This document shows positions 24,276 to 33,418 of a stretch of 50,659 nt of DNA, in pieces. The notes beneath the pieces were generated by a model. It saw nothing but the letters and a program-made list of their open reading frames with translations, was not told the DNA's origin and ran no database searches. The translations under genes were made by a program, and so were the position numbers. Numbering within the stretch: position 1 is the stretch's first letter; every line of letters starts with the position of its first letter. The stretch spans positions 1 through 50,659 of the forward strand of contig NZ_WHTD01000045.1 of NCBI RefSeq assembly GCF_009379765.1, read 5' to 3'. This DNA comes from Actinophytocola sp. (GTDB taxonomy: Bacteria > Actinomycetota > Actinomycetes > Mycobacteriales > Pseudonocardiaceae).

Positions 24276-24987
24276 GGACGTCGGCCAGCTCGGTAAAGCT
24301 CGCGACGGACAGGTCACTGGTGACGTCGGCGGCGCGGTCGGCGGCTGCGAGTGAGCTTGCGAACGAGCCATCGACACGAAGCGGCCCCTTCTCGGCGGGC
24401 CGCTCCAGGAACGCCGTCCGCATGCCCGCCTTCCGCGCGCCGTCGAGGTCCCAGCGGTGCGCGGCCACCATCAGCACCTCGTTCGGCTCGACGTCGAGGA
24501 GCCCGGCCGCGGTCCGGTAGACGGCCGGGTCGGGCTTGTAGGTGCGGGCGAGCTCGGCGGACAGGACGCAGTCGAACGGCAGCCCCGCGTGCTTGACCAG
24601 GCTGGTGAGCAGCGCGAAGCCGCCGTTGGACAGCGTCGCGAGCGTGTGGTGCCGGCCGAGCTTGGCCAGGCCGTCGACCGAGTCGGGCCAGGCCGGCAGC
24701 CGGTGCCAGGCGCGAACCAGCCGCCGCCGGGTGCCCTCGTCCGGGTCGACGCCGTGCCGGGCGAGCAGCTCGTCGAGGGACTCGCGGTGCAGGGTGTCCA
24801 GGTAAGCCCACGGGCGGCGGCCCTCGCGCACGTTCGCCATCGACGGCAGGTACATCCCGCGCCACTCGCTCGCGAACGCGCCCGCGTCGAGGTCCGGGAG
24901 GATCTCGGCGACCTGGTCGGCCACGCCGGTGTACCAGTCCACCGTGGTGCCGAAGACGTCGCAGGCGATCACCCTGATGCCGTCCAT
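24262..24987 (-). CDS. haloacid dehalogenase type II-like hydrolase
   Basis: A 241-residue HAD-superfamily protein. The nucleophile motif is [13 protein letters not shown] near residue 6 (Asp in CDVFGT), followed by LATLSNGG near 118, the lysine in ARTYKPDP near 150, and [13 protein letters not shown] near 179. These match the L-2-haloacid dehalogenase/phosphatase subgroup. The ATG at 24987 begins directly with the motif-I strand. The substrate cannot be read from the sequence; many annotated dehalogenases are phosphatases. It is divergent from the SDR gene with a 48-bp gap. Confidence 0.85.
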   Translation of the reverse strand: MDGIRVIACDVFGTTVDWYTGVADQVAEILPDLDAGAFASEWRGMYLPSMANVREGRRPWAYLDTLHRESLDELLARHGVDPDEGTRRRLVRAWHRLPAWPDSVDGLAKLGRHHTLATLSNGGFALLTSLVKHAGLPFDCVLSAELARTYKPDPAVYRTAAGLLDVEPNEVLMVAAHRWDLDGARKAGMRTAFLERPAEKGPLRVDGSFASSLAAADRAADVTSDLSVASFTELADVLSRA

Positions 24988-25035
24988 GCGTGCCACCCTT
25001 TCGCCGGTAGGTCCTGCGTACCCCGGGAGGTTGTC

Positions 25036-25767
25036 TTGTCGACTCCGAAGATCGCTCTCGTGACCGGCGGCGGCTCCGGCCTCGGCCGGGTGATCGCGAC
25101 CGCGCTGACCGGCGCCGGCTACCGGGTGGTGGTCGCGGGCCGAACGCGCGCCTCGCTCGAGTCGGTGTCCGGTGCCGACCCGGTGGTCGCCGACGTCACC
25201 GACCCCGACGCCGTGCGCGCGCTGTTCGACCACGTCGCCGACCGGTACGGCCGGCTCGACCTGCTCGTGAACAACGCCGGCGTGTCGGGGCCCGTCGGCC
25301 CGGCCGACGAGCTGTCCGAAGCGGACTGGCAGGCCGTGGTCGACACCAACCTCACCGGCTCGTTCCGCTGCGCCCAGGCGGCGTTCCGGCTGATGAAGGC
25401 GCAGGACCCGCGCGGCGGCCGGATCATCAACAACGGCTCGGTCTCCGCGCACGTTCCGCGCCCGAACGCGGTGGCCTACACCGCGACCAAGCACGCGATC
25501 GCCGGCCTCACGAAGGCACTGTCCCTGGAGGGCCGCGCGCACGACATCGCGGTGAGCCAGCTCGACATCGGCAACGCGGCCAGCGACATGACCGCGGGCT
25601 TCGGCTCGGGCACCCTGCAAGCGGACGGCTCGCGGCGCCCCGAGCCCACGATGGACGCCACGCACGTGGGGGACATGGTCGTGCACATGGCCGGGCTCCC
25701 GCTGAGCGCCAACGTCGCGTTCGTGACACTGATGGCCACGACGATGCCGTTCATCGGGCGGGGTTAG
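25036..25767 (+). CDS. short-chain dehydrogenase/reductase
   Basis: A 243-residue classical SDR. The cofactor loop TGGGSGLG lies at about residues 10-17, NNAGVSG near 82-88, a catalytic serine in NGSVSAH and YTATKHA (YxxxK) near 148-154. An arginine after the second strand (AGRTR) suggests NADP(H) preference. The TTG at 25036 was chosen because GGGAGG lies just upstream and the protein begins [11 protein letters not shown]. Substrate unknown. It is divergent from the haloacid dehalogenase-like gene and convergent with the Pnkp gene. Confidence 0.88.
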   Translation: MSTPKIALVTGGGSGLGRVIATALTGAGYRVVVAGRTRASLESVSGADPVVADVTDPDAVRALFDHVADRYGRLDLLVNNAGVSGPVGPADELSEADWQAVVDTNLTGSFRCAQAAFRLMKAQDPRGGRIINNGSVSAHVPRPNAVAYTATKHAIAGLTKALSLEGRAHDIAVSQLDIGNAASDMTAGFGSGTLQADGSRRPEPTMDATHVGDMVVHMAGLPLSANVAFVTLMATTMPFIGRG

Positions 25768-25775
25768 CGCGAGGT

Positions 25776-28316
25776 TCAGAGCCGTGGGTCCACCGGCTCG
25801 GACTCCAGGGCCAGCACGGCGAACACCGCCTCGTGCACCCGCCACAGCGGCTCGGCCGCGGCGAACCGGGTGACCGCCTCCAGGCCCAGCGCGTACTCGC
25901 GCAGCGCCAGGGACCGCTTGCGGCCCAACGAGCGCTGCCGCAGCCGGTCGAGGTGCTCGGGGTAGTCGGGGCCGTAGATGATCCGCAGGTACTCCCGGCC
26001 ACGGCACTTCACGCCCGGCTGCACCAGCCCGTGCCTGCCTCGCTCGGTGCCCTCGTACGGCTTCACGACCATGCCCTCGCCGCCCGCCGCGGTGAGCTCG
26101 GTCCACCACACGACGCCCGCGGCCACCGAGTCCGGGTCCGTGGTGTCCACAATGGACCGTCGGGTGGCGCGGAACAACGCCGGATCGGCGGCGACCAGCC
26201 GATCGAGCAGGGCATGGTGCCAGCCGCGGTCCCGGTCGGCGTGGCAGGCGCCCTCGCCGGCGAGGACCGTGAACGGCGCCAGCGAGATCCCGTCGAGCTC
26301 GCCGTCGACGTCGTGCACCGGCCAGCAGTACCGGCCGTACGCCTCGGTGAACGCTGTCGCGTTGGCGAGCCGGATGCGCTGCCGGTCGGCGAGCGCGGTG
26401 ATCGTCGCGGGGTCGGCGTAGCGCGCGGCCGCCCGGTCCAGCACGTCCAGTGCCGCCGGCAGCACGTGCCGGGCCGCGGCGCCCACCGGAGCGTACTGGC
26501 GGCGCAACAGCTCGCCGGCCTTCAGCGACCACGGCAGCAGCTCCGCGTCGAGCACCAGCCAGTCCGTGCCGAGCTCGGCCCACAGCCCGGCGGAGTCGAC
26601 CGCGGCGCGGACCCGGGCGAGCAGCCGCTCGGTGACCTCGCCGGCGAAGAACGACCGGCCGGTGCGGGTGTGGATCGCGCCCGTGCCGTCCGTCGCGCCG
26701 AACCGGTCGCGCGCGACCTCGGCGGAGCGGCACACGACCACCACCGCGCGGGAGCCCATGTGCTTCTCCTCGCACACCACCCGCGCCACCCCGTCCGCGC
26801 GGTAGGCGGCGAACGCCTCGCCGGGGTGCTCCAGCATCCCGTCCACAGTGGACGTGGCGCACGGGGCCATCGTCGGCGGCAGGTACACCAGCCAGCGCGG
26901 GTCGATCGCGAACCGGCTCATCACCTCCAGCGCGCCCGCCGCGTTCTCCTCGAGGATCTTCACCCGGCCGTGCAGCCCGGTCTCGACGAACCGGGTGCCG
27001 AGCACGTCGTCGACCCGCAGCAGGTCCGCGGGCCGCTCCGGCGGGGCGAGCGGCCGGACCGGCTCGTAGTGCGTCCGCTCCGCGGGCACCGCCACGAGCT
27101 CCTTCTCCGGCCACCGCAGTGCGGTCAGCGAGCCGCCGAACACGCAGCCGGTGTCCACGCAGATCGTGTTGTTGACCCAGGTGGCCTCCGGCACCGGCGT
27201 GTGCCCGTAGACCACGGTGGCGGCGCCGCGGTAGTCGTTCGCCCACGGGTAGCGCACCGGCAGGCCGTACTCGTCGGTCTCGCCGGTGGTGTCGCCGTAC
27301 AGGCAGAACGCCCGGACCCGCCCGGACGAGCGCCCGTGGAACTCCTCCTTGAGCCCCGCGTGCGCGACGACCAGCCGGCCGCCGTCCAGCCGGTAGTGGC
27401 TGACCAGCCCGTACATGAACTCCCTGGCGTCCTTGCGGAACCGCTCGGGCTCGGCGGCCAGCTGCGCCAGCGACTCCGCGCGCCCGTGCGCCACCGACAC
27501 GTCCCGGCCGTCCAGCGCGCGGACCAGCTTGTGCTCGTGGTTGCCCGACACGCACAGCCCTGTGCCGGCCGCGACCATCCCCATCACGAGCCGAAGCACC
27601 CCCGGGGTGTCCGGGCCGCGGTCCACGAGGTCGCCCACGAACACCGCGGTCCGGCCGTCCGGATGCGTGGCGCCGACCGGGCGGCCTTCGTCGTCGCGGG
27701 TCAGCGCGTAGCCCAGCCGCGTCAGCAGCGACTCGAGCTCGGCGCGGCAGCCGTGCACGTCGCCGATCACGTCGAACGGCCCGGCGAGCTCACGCTTGTC
27801 GTTGTATGCCTTCTCCCACTCGATCCGCGCGCCGTCCACCTCCTCCACAGTGGACAGCACGTGGACCTTGCGGAAGCCCTCCTTGTGCAGGTGGCGCACG
27901 GAGCGGCGCAGCGCGTCGTGCTGGCGGCGGATCACGTGCTCGGGCAGCTCGCGGTGCGCCGCGTTGCGCTGGTAGGACAGCGCCACCGGCAGGTCGAACA
28001 CGATCGCCACCGGCAGCACGTCCTGCTCCCTGGCGGCCGCGACGAGCTGCGCGCGGTCCTGCCGCTGCACGTGCGTGGCGTCCACGACGGTGCGCCGCCC
28101 CGCCCGCAACCGCTTGGCCACCACGTAGAACAGCGCGTCGAACGCGTCGCGGGTGGCGCCCTGGTCGTTCTCGTCGTCGGACACCAGCGCCCGGAACGCG
28201 TCCGAGGACAGCACCTGGGTCGGCAGGAAGTGCCGCGCGGCGAAGGTCGACTTGCCCGAGCCGGTGACGCCTACCAGCGCCACGAGCGAGAGCTCCGGAA
28301 TCTCCAGCGTCCTCAT
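25776..28316 (-). CDS. pnkp: polynucleotide kinase-phosphatase-ligase, bacterial Pnkp
   Basis: An 846-residue RNA-repair enzyme of the Clostridium thermocellum Pnkp type with three domains. Residues about 1-170 are the 5'-OH kinase (P-loop GVTGSGKST near residue 16). Residues about 180-440 are a metallophosphoesterase (GDVHGC, GDLVDRGPD, SGNHEHK, VYGHTPVPE) that removes 2',3'-cyclic or terminal phosphates. Residues about 480-846 are a ligase-like adenylyltransferase with the lysine of EEKHMGS at residue 518. With Hen1 it repairs RNA cut by ribotoxins. The ATG at 28316 overlaps the hen1 stop (ATGA). All core motifs look intact and length matches the family. Confidence 0.95.
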   Translation of the reverse strand: MRTLEIPELSLVALVGVTGSGKSTFAARHFLPTQVLSSDAFRALVSDDENDQGATRDAFDALFYVVAKRLRAGRRTVVDATHVQRQDRAQLVAAAREQDVLPVAIVFDLPVALSYQRNAAHRELPEHVIRRQHDALRRSVRHLHKEGFRKVHVLSTVEEVDGARIEWEKAYNDKRELAGPFDVIGDVHGCRAELESLLTRLGYALTRDDEGRPVGATHPDGRTAVFVGDLVDRGPDTPGVLRLVMGMVAAGTGLCVSGNHEHKLVRALDGRDVSVAHGRAESLAQLAAEPERFRKDAREFMYGLVSHYRLDGGRLVVAHAGLKEEFHGRSSGRVRAFCLYGDTTGETDEYGLPVRYPWANDYRGAATVVYGHTPVPEATWVNNTICVDTGCVFGGSLTALRWPEKELVAVPAERTHYEPVRPLAPPERPADLLRVDDVLGTRFVETGLHGRVKILEENAAGALEVMSRFAIDPRWLVYLPPTMAPCATSTVDGMLEHPGEAFAAYRADGVARVVCEEKHMGSRAVVVVCRSAEVARDRFGATDGTGAIHTRTGRSFFAGEVTERLLARVRAAVDSAGLWAELGTDWLVLDAELLPWSLKAGELLRRQYAPVGAAARHVLPAALDVLDRAAARYADPATITALADRQRIRLANATAFTEAYGRYCWPVHDVDGELDGISLAPFTVLAGEGACHADRDRGWHHALLDRLVAADPALFRATRRSIVDTTDPDSVAAGVVWWTELTAAGGEGMVVKPYEGTERGRHGLVQPGVKCRGREYLRIIYGPDYPEHLDRLRQRSLGRKRSLALREYALGLEAVTRFAAAEPLWRVHEAVFAVLALESEPVDPRL

Positions 28317-29746
28317 CGGTTCCCCCTCGTGAACACCGCGAGCTGGGTCGGCGCGCCAACCTCGGCCCCCTCCTCGTCGCCGACCGGGCCGACCGGCACG
28401 TACCGCACCGTGTACCCGTGCGCCCCGGCGACCGCGTCGGCCCACGCCGCGAGCTCCGCACGGGTCCACTCGAAACGGTGGTCGGGATGGCGCATCTCGC
28501 CCGCGGGCAACGAGTCCCAGCGCACGTTGTACTCCGCGTTGGGTGTGGTCACGAGCACCGTGGCGGGGCGGGCCGACCCGAACACGGCCGTGGCGAGCGC
28601 GGGCAGCCGTGGCGGGTCGACGTGCTCGACGACCTCGGACAGCACCACCGCGTCGTAGCCGGCGAGCCGGGAGTCGGCGTAGGTCACCGAGCCCTGCAGC
28701 AGGGAGATCCGGGCCCGCTGCCGGTCGGCGAGCTGGTCGAGCCGCAGCCGCGCGGCCGCCACCCGCAGCGCGCCGGCCGCCACGTCCACGCCGACGATCT
28801 CGGTGAACGCCGGCTCGGCCAGCAAGGCGTGCAGCAGGTTTCCCTCGCCACAGCCCAGATCCACGACCCGCGCCGCACCCGCGGCCCGCAGCTCGGCGAG
28901 AATGGCGGCCCGCCGCTGGTCGGCGAGCGAGGGCAGCCGCCGGTCGCCCGCGTCGTGGCCGGGTCCGTCGGAGACCTCGGAGGCCGCGGCGTCCTCGGCC
29001 GGCCGGTCGTCCAGCTCGGTCAGCCGGGCCAGCGCCTCGGCGGCGTAGCGGCGCTGGTGGGCGAGGTAGCGGGTGGTGATCAGATCTCGCTCCGGGTGCG
29101 CGGCGAGCCACGCGCCGCCCGAGCGGATCAGCTTGTCGATCTCGTCGCCGGACACCCAGTAGTGCTTGGCGTCGTCGAATACCGGCAGCAGCACGTAGAG
29201 CTGGGACAGCGCGTCGGCCAGCCGCATCGTCCCGGCCAGCCGAAGGTCGACGTAGCGGCTCGCGCCCCACTCCGGGAACGCCGGGTCCAGCTCGATCGGT
29301 GCGGCCACCAGCGACCAGCCGAGCGGCTCGAACAGCCGCGCCGCGAGCGCAGGCCCGCCCCGGCAGGGGAGGACCGGTACGCGGATCTCCAACGGGATCG
29401 CGGTCGCGGCGAGCTCCGGGCGCGCGTCGCAGCGGCCCTTCATGGCCGTGTTGAACACCTTGCCGAGGGTCACCGCGAGCAGCGAGGAAGCCGCGTAGGG
29501 CCGGTCGTTGACGTACTGGCCGAGCGAGAACCCCTCGCCTGCCGGGCCGCGGGCCGACCGCACCAGCTCGACCGGATCCACCTCCAGGAACAGCGCCGCG
29601 GTGCACCGCTCGTCCGCCACCTCCGGATACATGACGTGGGCCACCCCGGCCGCCACGTCGAACCGCTGGACCCGATCGGGATGTTTGTGCAACAGAAAGC
29701 CCAGGTCACTAGCGGGGCGATGGGTCGTGGAGACGGTCAGGAGCAT
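28313..29746 (-). CDS. hen1: 3'-terminal RNA ribose 2'-O-methyltransferase Hen1
   Basis: A 477-residue bacterial Hen1. Residues 1-230 are the Hen1-specific N-terminal domain that partners Pnkp (starting MLLTVSTTHRPASDLGFLLH; GQYVNDRPYAASSLLAV). Residues about 290-477 are the methyltransferase, with SAM motif VVDLGCGEGNLL near 295 and the metal-binding SEVVEHV near 370. It methylates the 2'-OH at the repair junction so that the RNA cannot be cut there again. It is the first gene of a two-gene operon. No ribosome site is visible before ATG 29746, so the mRNA may be leaderless. The start codon lies in an inverted repeat. Confidence 0.95.
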   Translation of the reverse strand: MLLTVSTTHRPASDLGFLLHKHPDRVQRFDVAAGVAHVMYPEVADERCTAALFLEVDPVELVRSARGPAGEGFSLGQYVNDRPYAASSLLAVTLGKVFNTAMKGRCDARPELAATAIPLEIRVPVLPCRGGPALAARLFEPLGWSLVAAPIELDPAFPEWGASRYVDLRLAGTMRLADALSQLYVLLPVFDDAKHYWVSGDEIDKLIRSGGAWLAAHPERDLITTRYLAHQRRYAAEALARLTELDDRPAEDAAASEVSDGPGHDAGDRRLPSLADQRRAAILAELRAAGAARVVDLGCGEGNLLHALLAEPAFTEIVGVDVAAGALRVAAARLRLDQLADRQRARISLLQGSVTYADSRLAGYDAVVLSEVVEHVDPPRLPALATAVFGSARPATVLVTTPNAEYNVRWDSLPAGEMRHPDHRFEWTRAELAAWADAVAGAHGYTVRYVPVGPVGDEEGAEVGAPTQLAVFTRGNR

Positions 29747-29769
29747 GCCGGCCAGTATTCGGCATGCTC
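29741..29769. promoter_or_regulatory. inverted repeat covering the hen1 start codon
   Basis: Perfect 10-base arms, GAGCATGCCG (29741-29750) and CGGCATGCTC (29760-29769), are separated by 9 bases. The hen1 ATG (29746-29744 on the minus strand) lies in one arm. If hen1 has a leader, this hairpin would sequester its start codon; if it is leaderless, the repeat lies at the transcription start and could be an operator. Confidence 0.5.
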
Positions 29770-29898
29770 ATGACCCGAGCGAACGACTTCGCCAAATGCG
29801 CGGGGTTGTCGGGGGCTGCGGATACCCTTCTCTACGGTGGTGCGCGCGCCGTCGGCATGATGTCGATCTCGGCGGCACCGATGATCTGGGAGTTGAGG

Positions 29899-32800
29899 GT
29901 GACTGCGGAGACGCTGTACGGGGCCGACGACCTCACGCATCTCGAGGGTCTCGAGGCGGTGCGCAAGCGACCCGGCATGTACATCGGGTCCACCGACAGC
30001 CGGGGGATCAACCACCTCTTCAACGAGATCGTCGACAACTCCACCGACGAAGGTGTGGCCGGTCACGCCAGCAAGATCGTGGTCACCCTGCACGCCGACG
30101 GCAGCGTCCAGGTCGACGACGACGGCCGCGGCATCCCCACCGGCGTGCACGCCAAGTCCGGTTTGTCCGGCGTAGAACTGGTACTCACGCGGCTGCACGC
30201 GGGCGGCAAGTTCGGCGGCTCCGGCTACAAGACCTCCGGTGGCCTGCACGGCGTCGGCGCGTCCGCGGTCAACGCGCTGTCGCACCGGTTCGACGTCACG
30301 GTGAAGCGGGAGGGCAAGGTCCACCACATGTCCTTCGCCCGCGGCGTGCCCGGGGAGTTCGACGGGCAGGGCCCGAAGGCCAAGTTCACCAAGAAGTCCG
30401 GCCTGCAGGTGGCGCGGCGGATGAAGCGCGGCGAGCGCACCGGCACGTCCATCCGGTACTGGTACGACGCGCGCTACTTCGAGAACAGCGCGGCGCTCGA
30501 CCTCGAGGCGGTGCGGGCGAAGCTGCGCAACACCGCGTTCCTCGTGCCCGGGGTCGGCTACGTGCTGCGCAACACCACCGAGGGCGCCATCGCGGAGGAG
30601 ACCTTCGCCTACCCCAACGGCCTCGCGGACATGGTCGACTTCCTCGCGCCGGGCGACGAGAAGCCGGTGTCCGGCATGCTCATGATCACCGGCGATGGCA
30701 CCTACCGGGAGAACGCCGCCGACGAGAACGGTGTCATGCAGTCCAAAGTGGAGCGCCGGGCCGAGGTCGAGGTCGCGTTGCGCTGGGGCACCGGCTACGA
30801 CCGCACGGTCGAGTGCTTCACCAACACGATCCGCAACGTGCACGGCGGCACCCACCGCCGCGGCTTCGACCGCGCGGTGGTCAAGGCCGTGCAGGAGGCC
30901 ATCGGCAGGACGCGCGGTCTGTTGAAGCCCAAGGAGGACCCGCCCACCCTCGATGACGTGCAGGAGGGCATGACCGCGGTCGTGCACGTGCGGATCCCCG
31001 AGCCGCAGTTCACCTCGCAGACCAAGGACGAGCTGTCCACGGCGGGCATCACCAAGGTGCTGCAGGGCATCGTCGAGCAGCAGCTCAAGGCGTGGACGGA
31101 GAACCGCAGGACCAAGACCGAGGCCAAGACCGTCCTCCAGAAGGTGGTCGACGCGGCCCGCGTCCGGTTGGTCCAGAAGCAGCAGAAGGACGCCGCCCGC
31201 CGCAAGACCGCGCTGGAAGGCGCGGCGATGCCCCCGAAACTGGTCGACTGCCGCGCGACGGGCATCTCCCGGAGCGAGCTGTTCCTCGTGGAAGGCGACA
31301 GCGCGCTCGGCTGTTTTACCGGGGACACGATGGTGGCGTTGGCATCCGGGCAGAGCCGTTCGTTCGCCGACCTGGCGGCCGACTGGCAGCGCGGCGTCAC
31401 TCACTTCGGTTACGCCACCAACAAGTCCGGTCGAGTGGTCGTCGTTCTGCTGGCCGAGCCGCGGCTGACCAAGCGAGCCGCGCCGCTGGTGCGAGTCACG
31501 CTCGACAACGGCGAGTCCGTGCGGTGCACGCCGGACCATCGGTTCCGGCTGCGCGACGGTTCCTATCGCCGTGCCGACTCCCTGGAATCGGGCGTCTCGT
31601 TGATGCCGCTGTACCGGTCGGTGTCGGCCAAGGCGAAGGGCGACAAGCTGGACGGGTACGAACGCGTGTGGATGAACGACCGCGAGGAGTGGGTCTACAC
31701 GCACTACGTGGCCGACGGCTACAACCTTCGGCACGGCTTGGACAGCGCCGACAACGGAACAGTTCGCCATCATGTGGATGTCAACAAGCGGAACAACGAT
31801 CCACGCAACATCCGGCGCATGACGTGGGACGACCACGCCGCCTTGCACGCGGCGATGATGGGCGATCATGTGCACGAGGGGTATCGCGCGTGGCTGGCCA
31901 GCAGCGGGGGCCAGGAGTTCAAGTCGGCGATGCTCACCGCACAGTGGCAGGATCCCGCCTTCCGCGAGGCGTGCCTCGCGCGACTCGCGGCGCGGAACCA
32001 GGATCCCGCGTTCCGCGAGAGGATTCAGCAGGGATTCCAGGATTGGTATACCGCTCTGAGCGAGCAGGAGAAGGCGGCCTACGCCGAACGAATGAGGGAA
32101 CGCCAGGCCGAGTACTGGGCACATCCGGAGCACCGGGCGGTTGCCGCGCAGCGGGTTCGCTCGTTCTTCGCCGATCCCGTGCGGCGCGTCGAGTGGAGTG
32201 CCCGCTCCCGCGCACAGTGGCAGGACGAATGCCTGCTCGACTGGCGCAGGAAGGCGACCGTGGAGCAGTTCGCTGACCCGGCCGAGCGGGAGAGGCAGCG
32301 AGCGGCGGTCCTCGCGTGGCATCGCGAGCACCCCGAGTTCGGTGCGGCACACTCGCTGCGGATGAAGCGCCGGATGAGCGATCCTGCGAACGGTCATCTG
32401 GCCAGCGTGCAGGCCGGACGCGCGCGATACGTGACCACGGTGCCTCGCGCGGATCGGGTGGCTCGGCAGAAGGACGGACGCCGAATCGCCGCGCTCAAGC
32501 GTCTGTCGGCCTTTCTGCACCTGTCCGACTCCGACCTGAGCTCCGCATACGAGGCGGATCGGCTGCAATGGGCGAAGACCGGGCTCCGGTTCGCTCGCCT
32601 CCTGGCGTACTGCGACGGCGACTACGCGCGATTGAGGGAAGCTGCCACCCAGGTCAATCACACGGTGGCCGCCGTCGAGCCGCTCGACGAGACCGCGGAC
32701 GTGTACGACCTGACGGTCGAGGGCTACCGCAACTTCGCGCTCGAAGCAGGGGTGTTCGTGCACAACAGTGCGCGGCACGCGCGCGTGTCGGAGTATCAGG

Positions 32801-33405
32801 CGCTGCTTCCCTTGCGCGGCAAGATTCTCAACGTCCAGAAGGCGAGCCTCGCCGACACGTTGCGCAACGCCGAGATCGCGTCGATCGTGCAGGTGCTCGG
32901 GGCGGGCAGCGGGCGCACGTTCGACCTGTCCACCATGCGCTACGGCCGGGTCATCCTGATGGCCGACGCCGATGTGGACGGATCGCACATCCGCACGCTG
33001 CTCATCACGCTGTTCGCCCGGTACATGCGGCCCGTCATCGAGGACGGCCGACTCTTCGCGGCCATGCCGCCGCTGCACAAGATCACCACCAGGGGCCGCA
33101 GCCCCGAGACGCACTTCACCTTCACCCAGCGGGAGATGGAGACCAAGCTCGCGGCGCTGGAGAAGGCCGGCAAGCAGATCGTCACGCCGGTGCCGCGGTT
33201 CAAGGGCCTCGGCGAGATGGACGCCGACGAGCTGTGGGACACCACGATGAACCCGGCGACCCGTTCGGTCCGCCGGATCACCATGGACGACGTCGACGCG
33301 GCCGAACAAGCGCTGGAGCTGCTGATGGGTGAGAAGGTCGAGCCGAGGCGGGCGTGGCTGGTCGAGTCCTCCGTCCGGGTGGACCAGTCGACGATCGACA
33401 TCTGA
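29899..33405 (+). CDS. parE: type IIA topoisomerase subunit B (ParE/GyrB-like) with intein
   Basis: The 1168-codon frame encodes about 683 residues of an ATP-binding topoisomerase subunit plus a 485-residue intein. ATPase motifs are ILE-type [21 protein letters not shown] and [14 protein letters not shown]. The toprim domain begins at [11 protein letters not shown], is interrupted by the intein, and resumes with [19 protein letters not shown] and [16 protein letters not shown]. The EGDSALG and flanking sequence resemble actinobacterial ParE more than GyrB. The GTG at 29899 was chosen because GGGAG lies 6 bases upstream and homologues start just before [13 protein letters not shown]. The subunit A gene follows after 13 bp. 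Active enzyme requires protein splicing. Confidence 0.93.
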   Translation: MTAETLYGADDLTHLEGLEAVRKRPGMYIGSTDSRGINHLFNEIVDNSTDEGVAGHASKIVVTLHADGSVQVDDDGRGIPTGVHAKSGLSGVELVLTRLHAGGKFGGSGYKTSGGLHGVGASAVNALSHRFDVTVKREGKVHHMSFARGVPGEFDGQGPKAKFTKKSGLQVARRMKRGERTGTSIRYWYDARYFENSAALDLEAVRAKLRNTAFLVPGVGYVLRNTTEGAIAEETFAYPNGLADMVDFLAPGDEKPVSGMLMITGDGTYRENAADENGVMQSKVERRAEVEVALRWGTGYDRTVECFTNTIRNVHGGTHRRGFDRAVVKAVQEAIGRTRGLLKPKEDPPTLDDVQEGMTAVVHVRIPEPQFTSQTKDELSTAGITKVLQGIVEQQLKAWTENRRTKTEAKTVLQKVVDAARVRLVQKQQKDAARRKTALEGAAMPPKLVDCRATGISRSELFLVEGDSALGCFTGDTMVALASGQSRSFADLAADWQRGVTHFGYATNKSGRVVVVLLAEPRLTKRAAPLVRVTLDNGESVRCTPDHRFRLRDGSYRRADSLESGVSLMPLYRSVSAKAKGDKLDGYERVWMNDREEWVYTHYVADGYNLRHGLDSADNGTVRHHVDVNKRNNDPRNIRRMTWDDHAALHAAMMGDHVHEGYRAWLASSGGQEFKSAMLTAQWQDPAFREACLARLAARNQDPAFRERIQQGFQDWYTALSEQEKAAYAERMRERQAEYWAHPEHRAVAAQRVRSFFADPVRRVEWSARSRAQWQDECLLDWRRKATVEQFADPAERERQRAAVLAWHREHPEFGAAHSLRMKRRMSDPANGHLASVQAGRARYVTTVPRADRVARQKDGRRIAALKRLSAFLHLSDSDLSSAYEADRLQWAKTGLRFARLLAYCDGDYARLREAATQVNHTVAAVEPLDETADVYDLTVEGYRNFALEAGVFVHNSARHARVSEYQALLPLRGKILNVQKASLADTLRNAEIASIVQVLGAGSGRTFDLSTMRYGRVILMADADVDGSHIRTLLITLFARYMRPVIEDGRLFAAMPPLHKITTRGRSPETHFTFTQREMETKLAALEKAGKQIVTPVPRFKGLGEMDADELWDTTMNPATRSVRRITMDDVDAAEQALELLMGEKVEPRRAWLVESSVRVDQSTIDI
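31312..32766 (+). mobile_element. GyrB-type intein with HNH homing-endonuclease region
   Basis: The insert starts at Cys (TGT 31312) in [15 protein letters not shown] and ends with AGVFVHN, followed by Ser, between EGDSALG and SARHARV of the host protein. Splicing blocks are intact: Cys1, the [11 protein letters not shown] block with Thr and His, [14 protein letters not shown], the penultimate His and terminal Asn, and Ser+1. The ends resemble the Synechocystis GyrB intein (CFSGDTLVAL; GVFVHN). At intein residues about 153-175, [20 protein letters not shown] with a following H is HNH-nuclease-like, not LAGLIDADG. After it come repeats containing QDPAFRE (nucleotides 31948 and 31999) and similar Pro-Arg-rich units, probably DNA-binding. 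The endonuclease may still be active. Confidence 0.92.
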
Positions 33406-33418
33406 GGATAGGAAAGCA

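Noticed and set aside
31312..32766. LAGLIDADG endonuclease in the intein
   Set aside because: No LAGLIDADG-like pair was found; the HH...N...H pattern fits an HNH nuclease.
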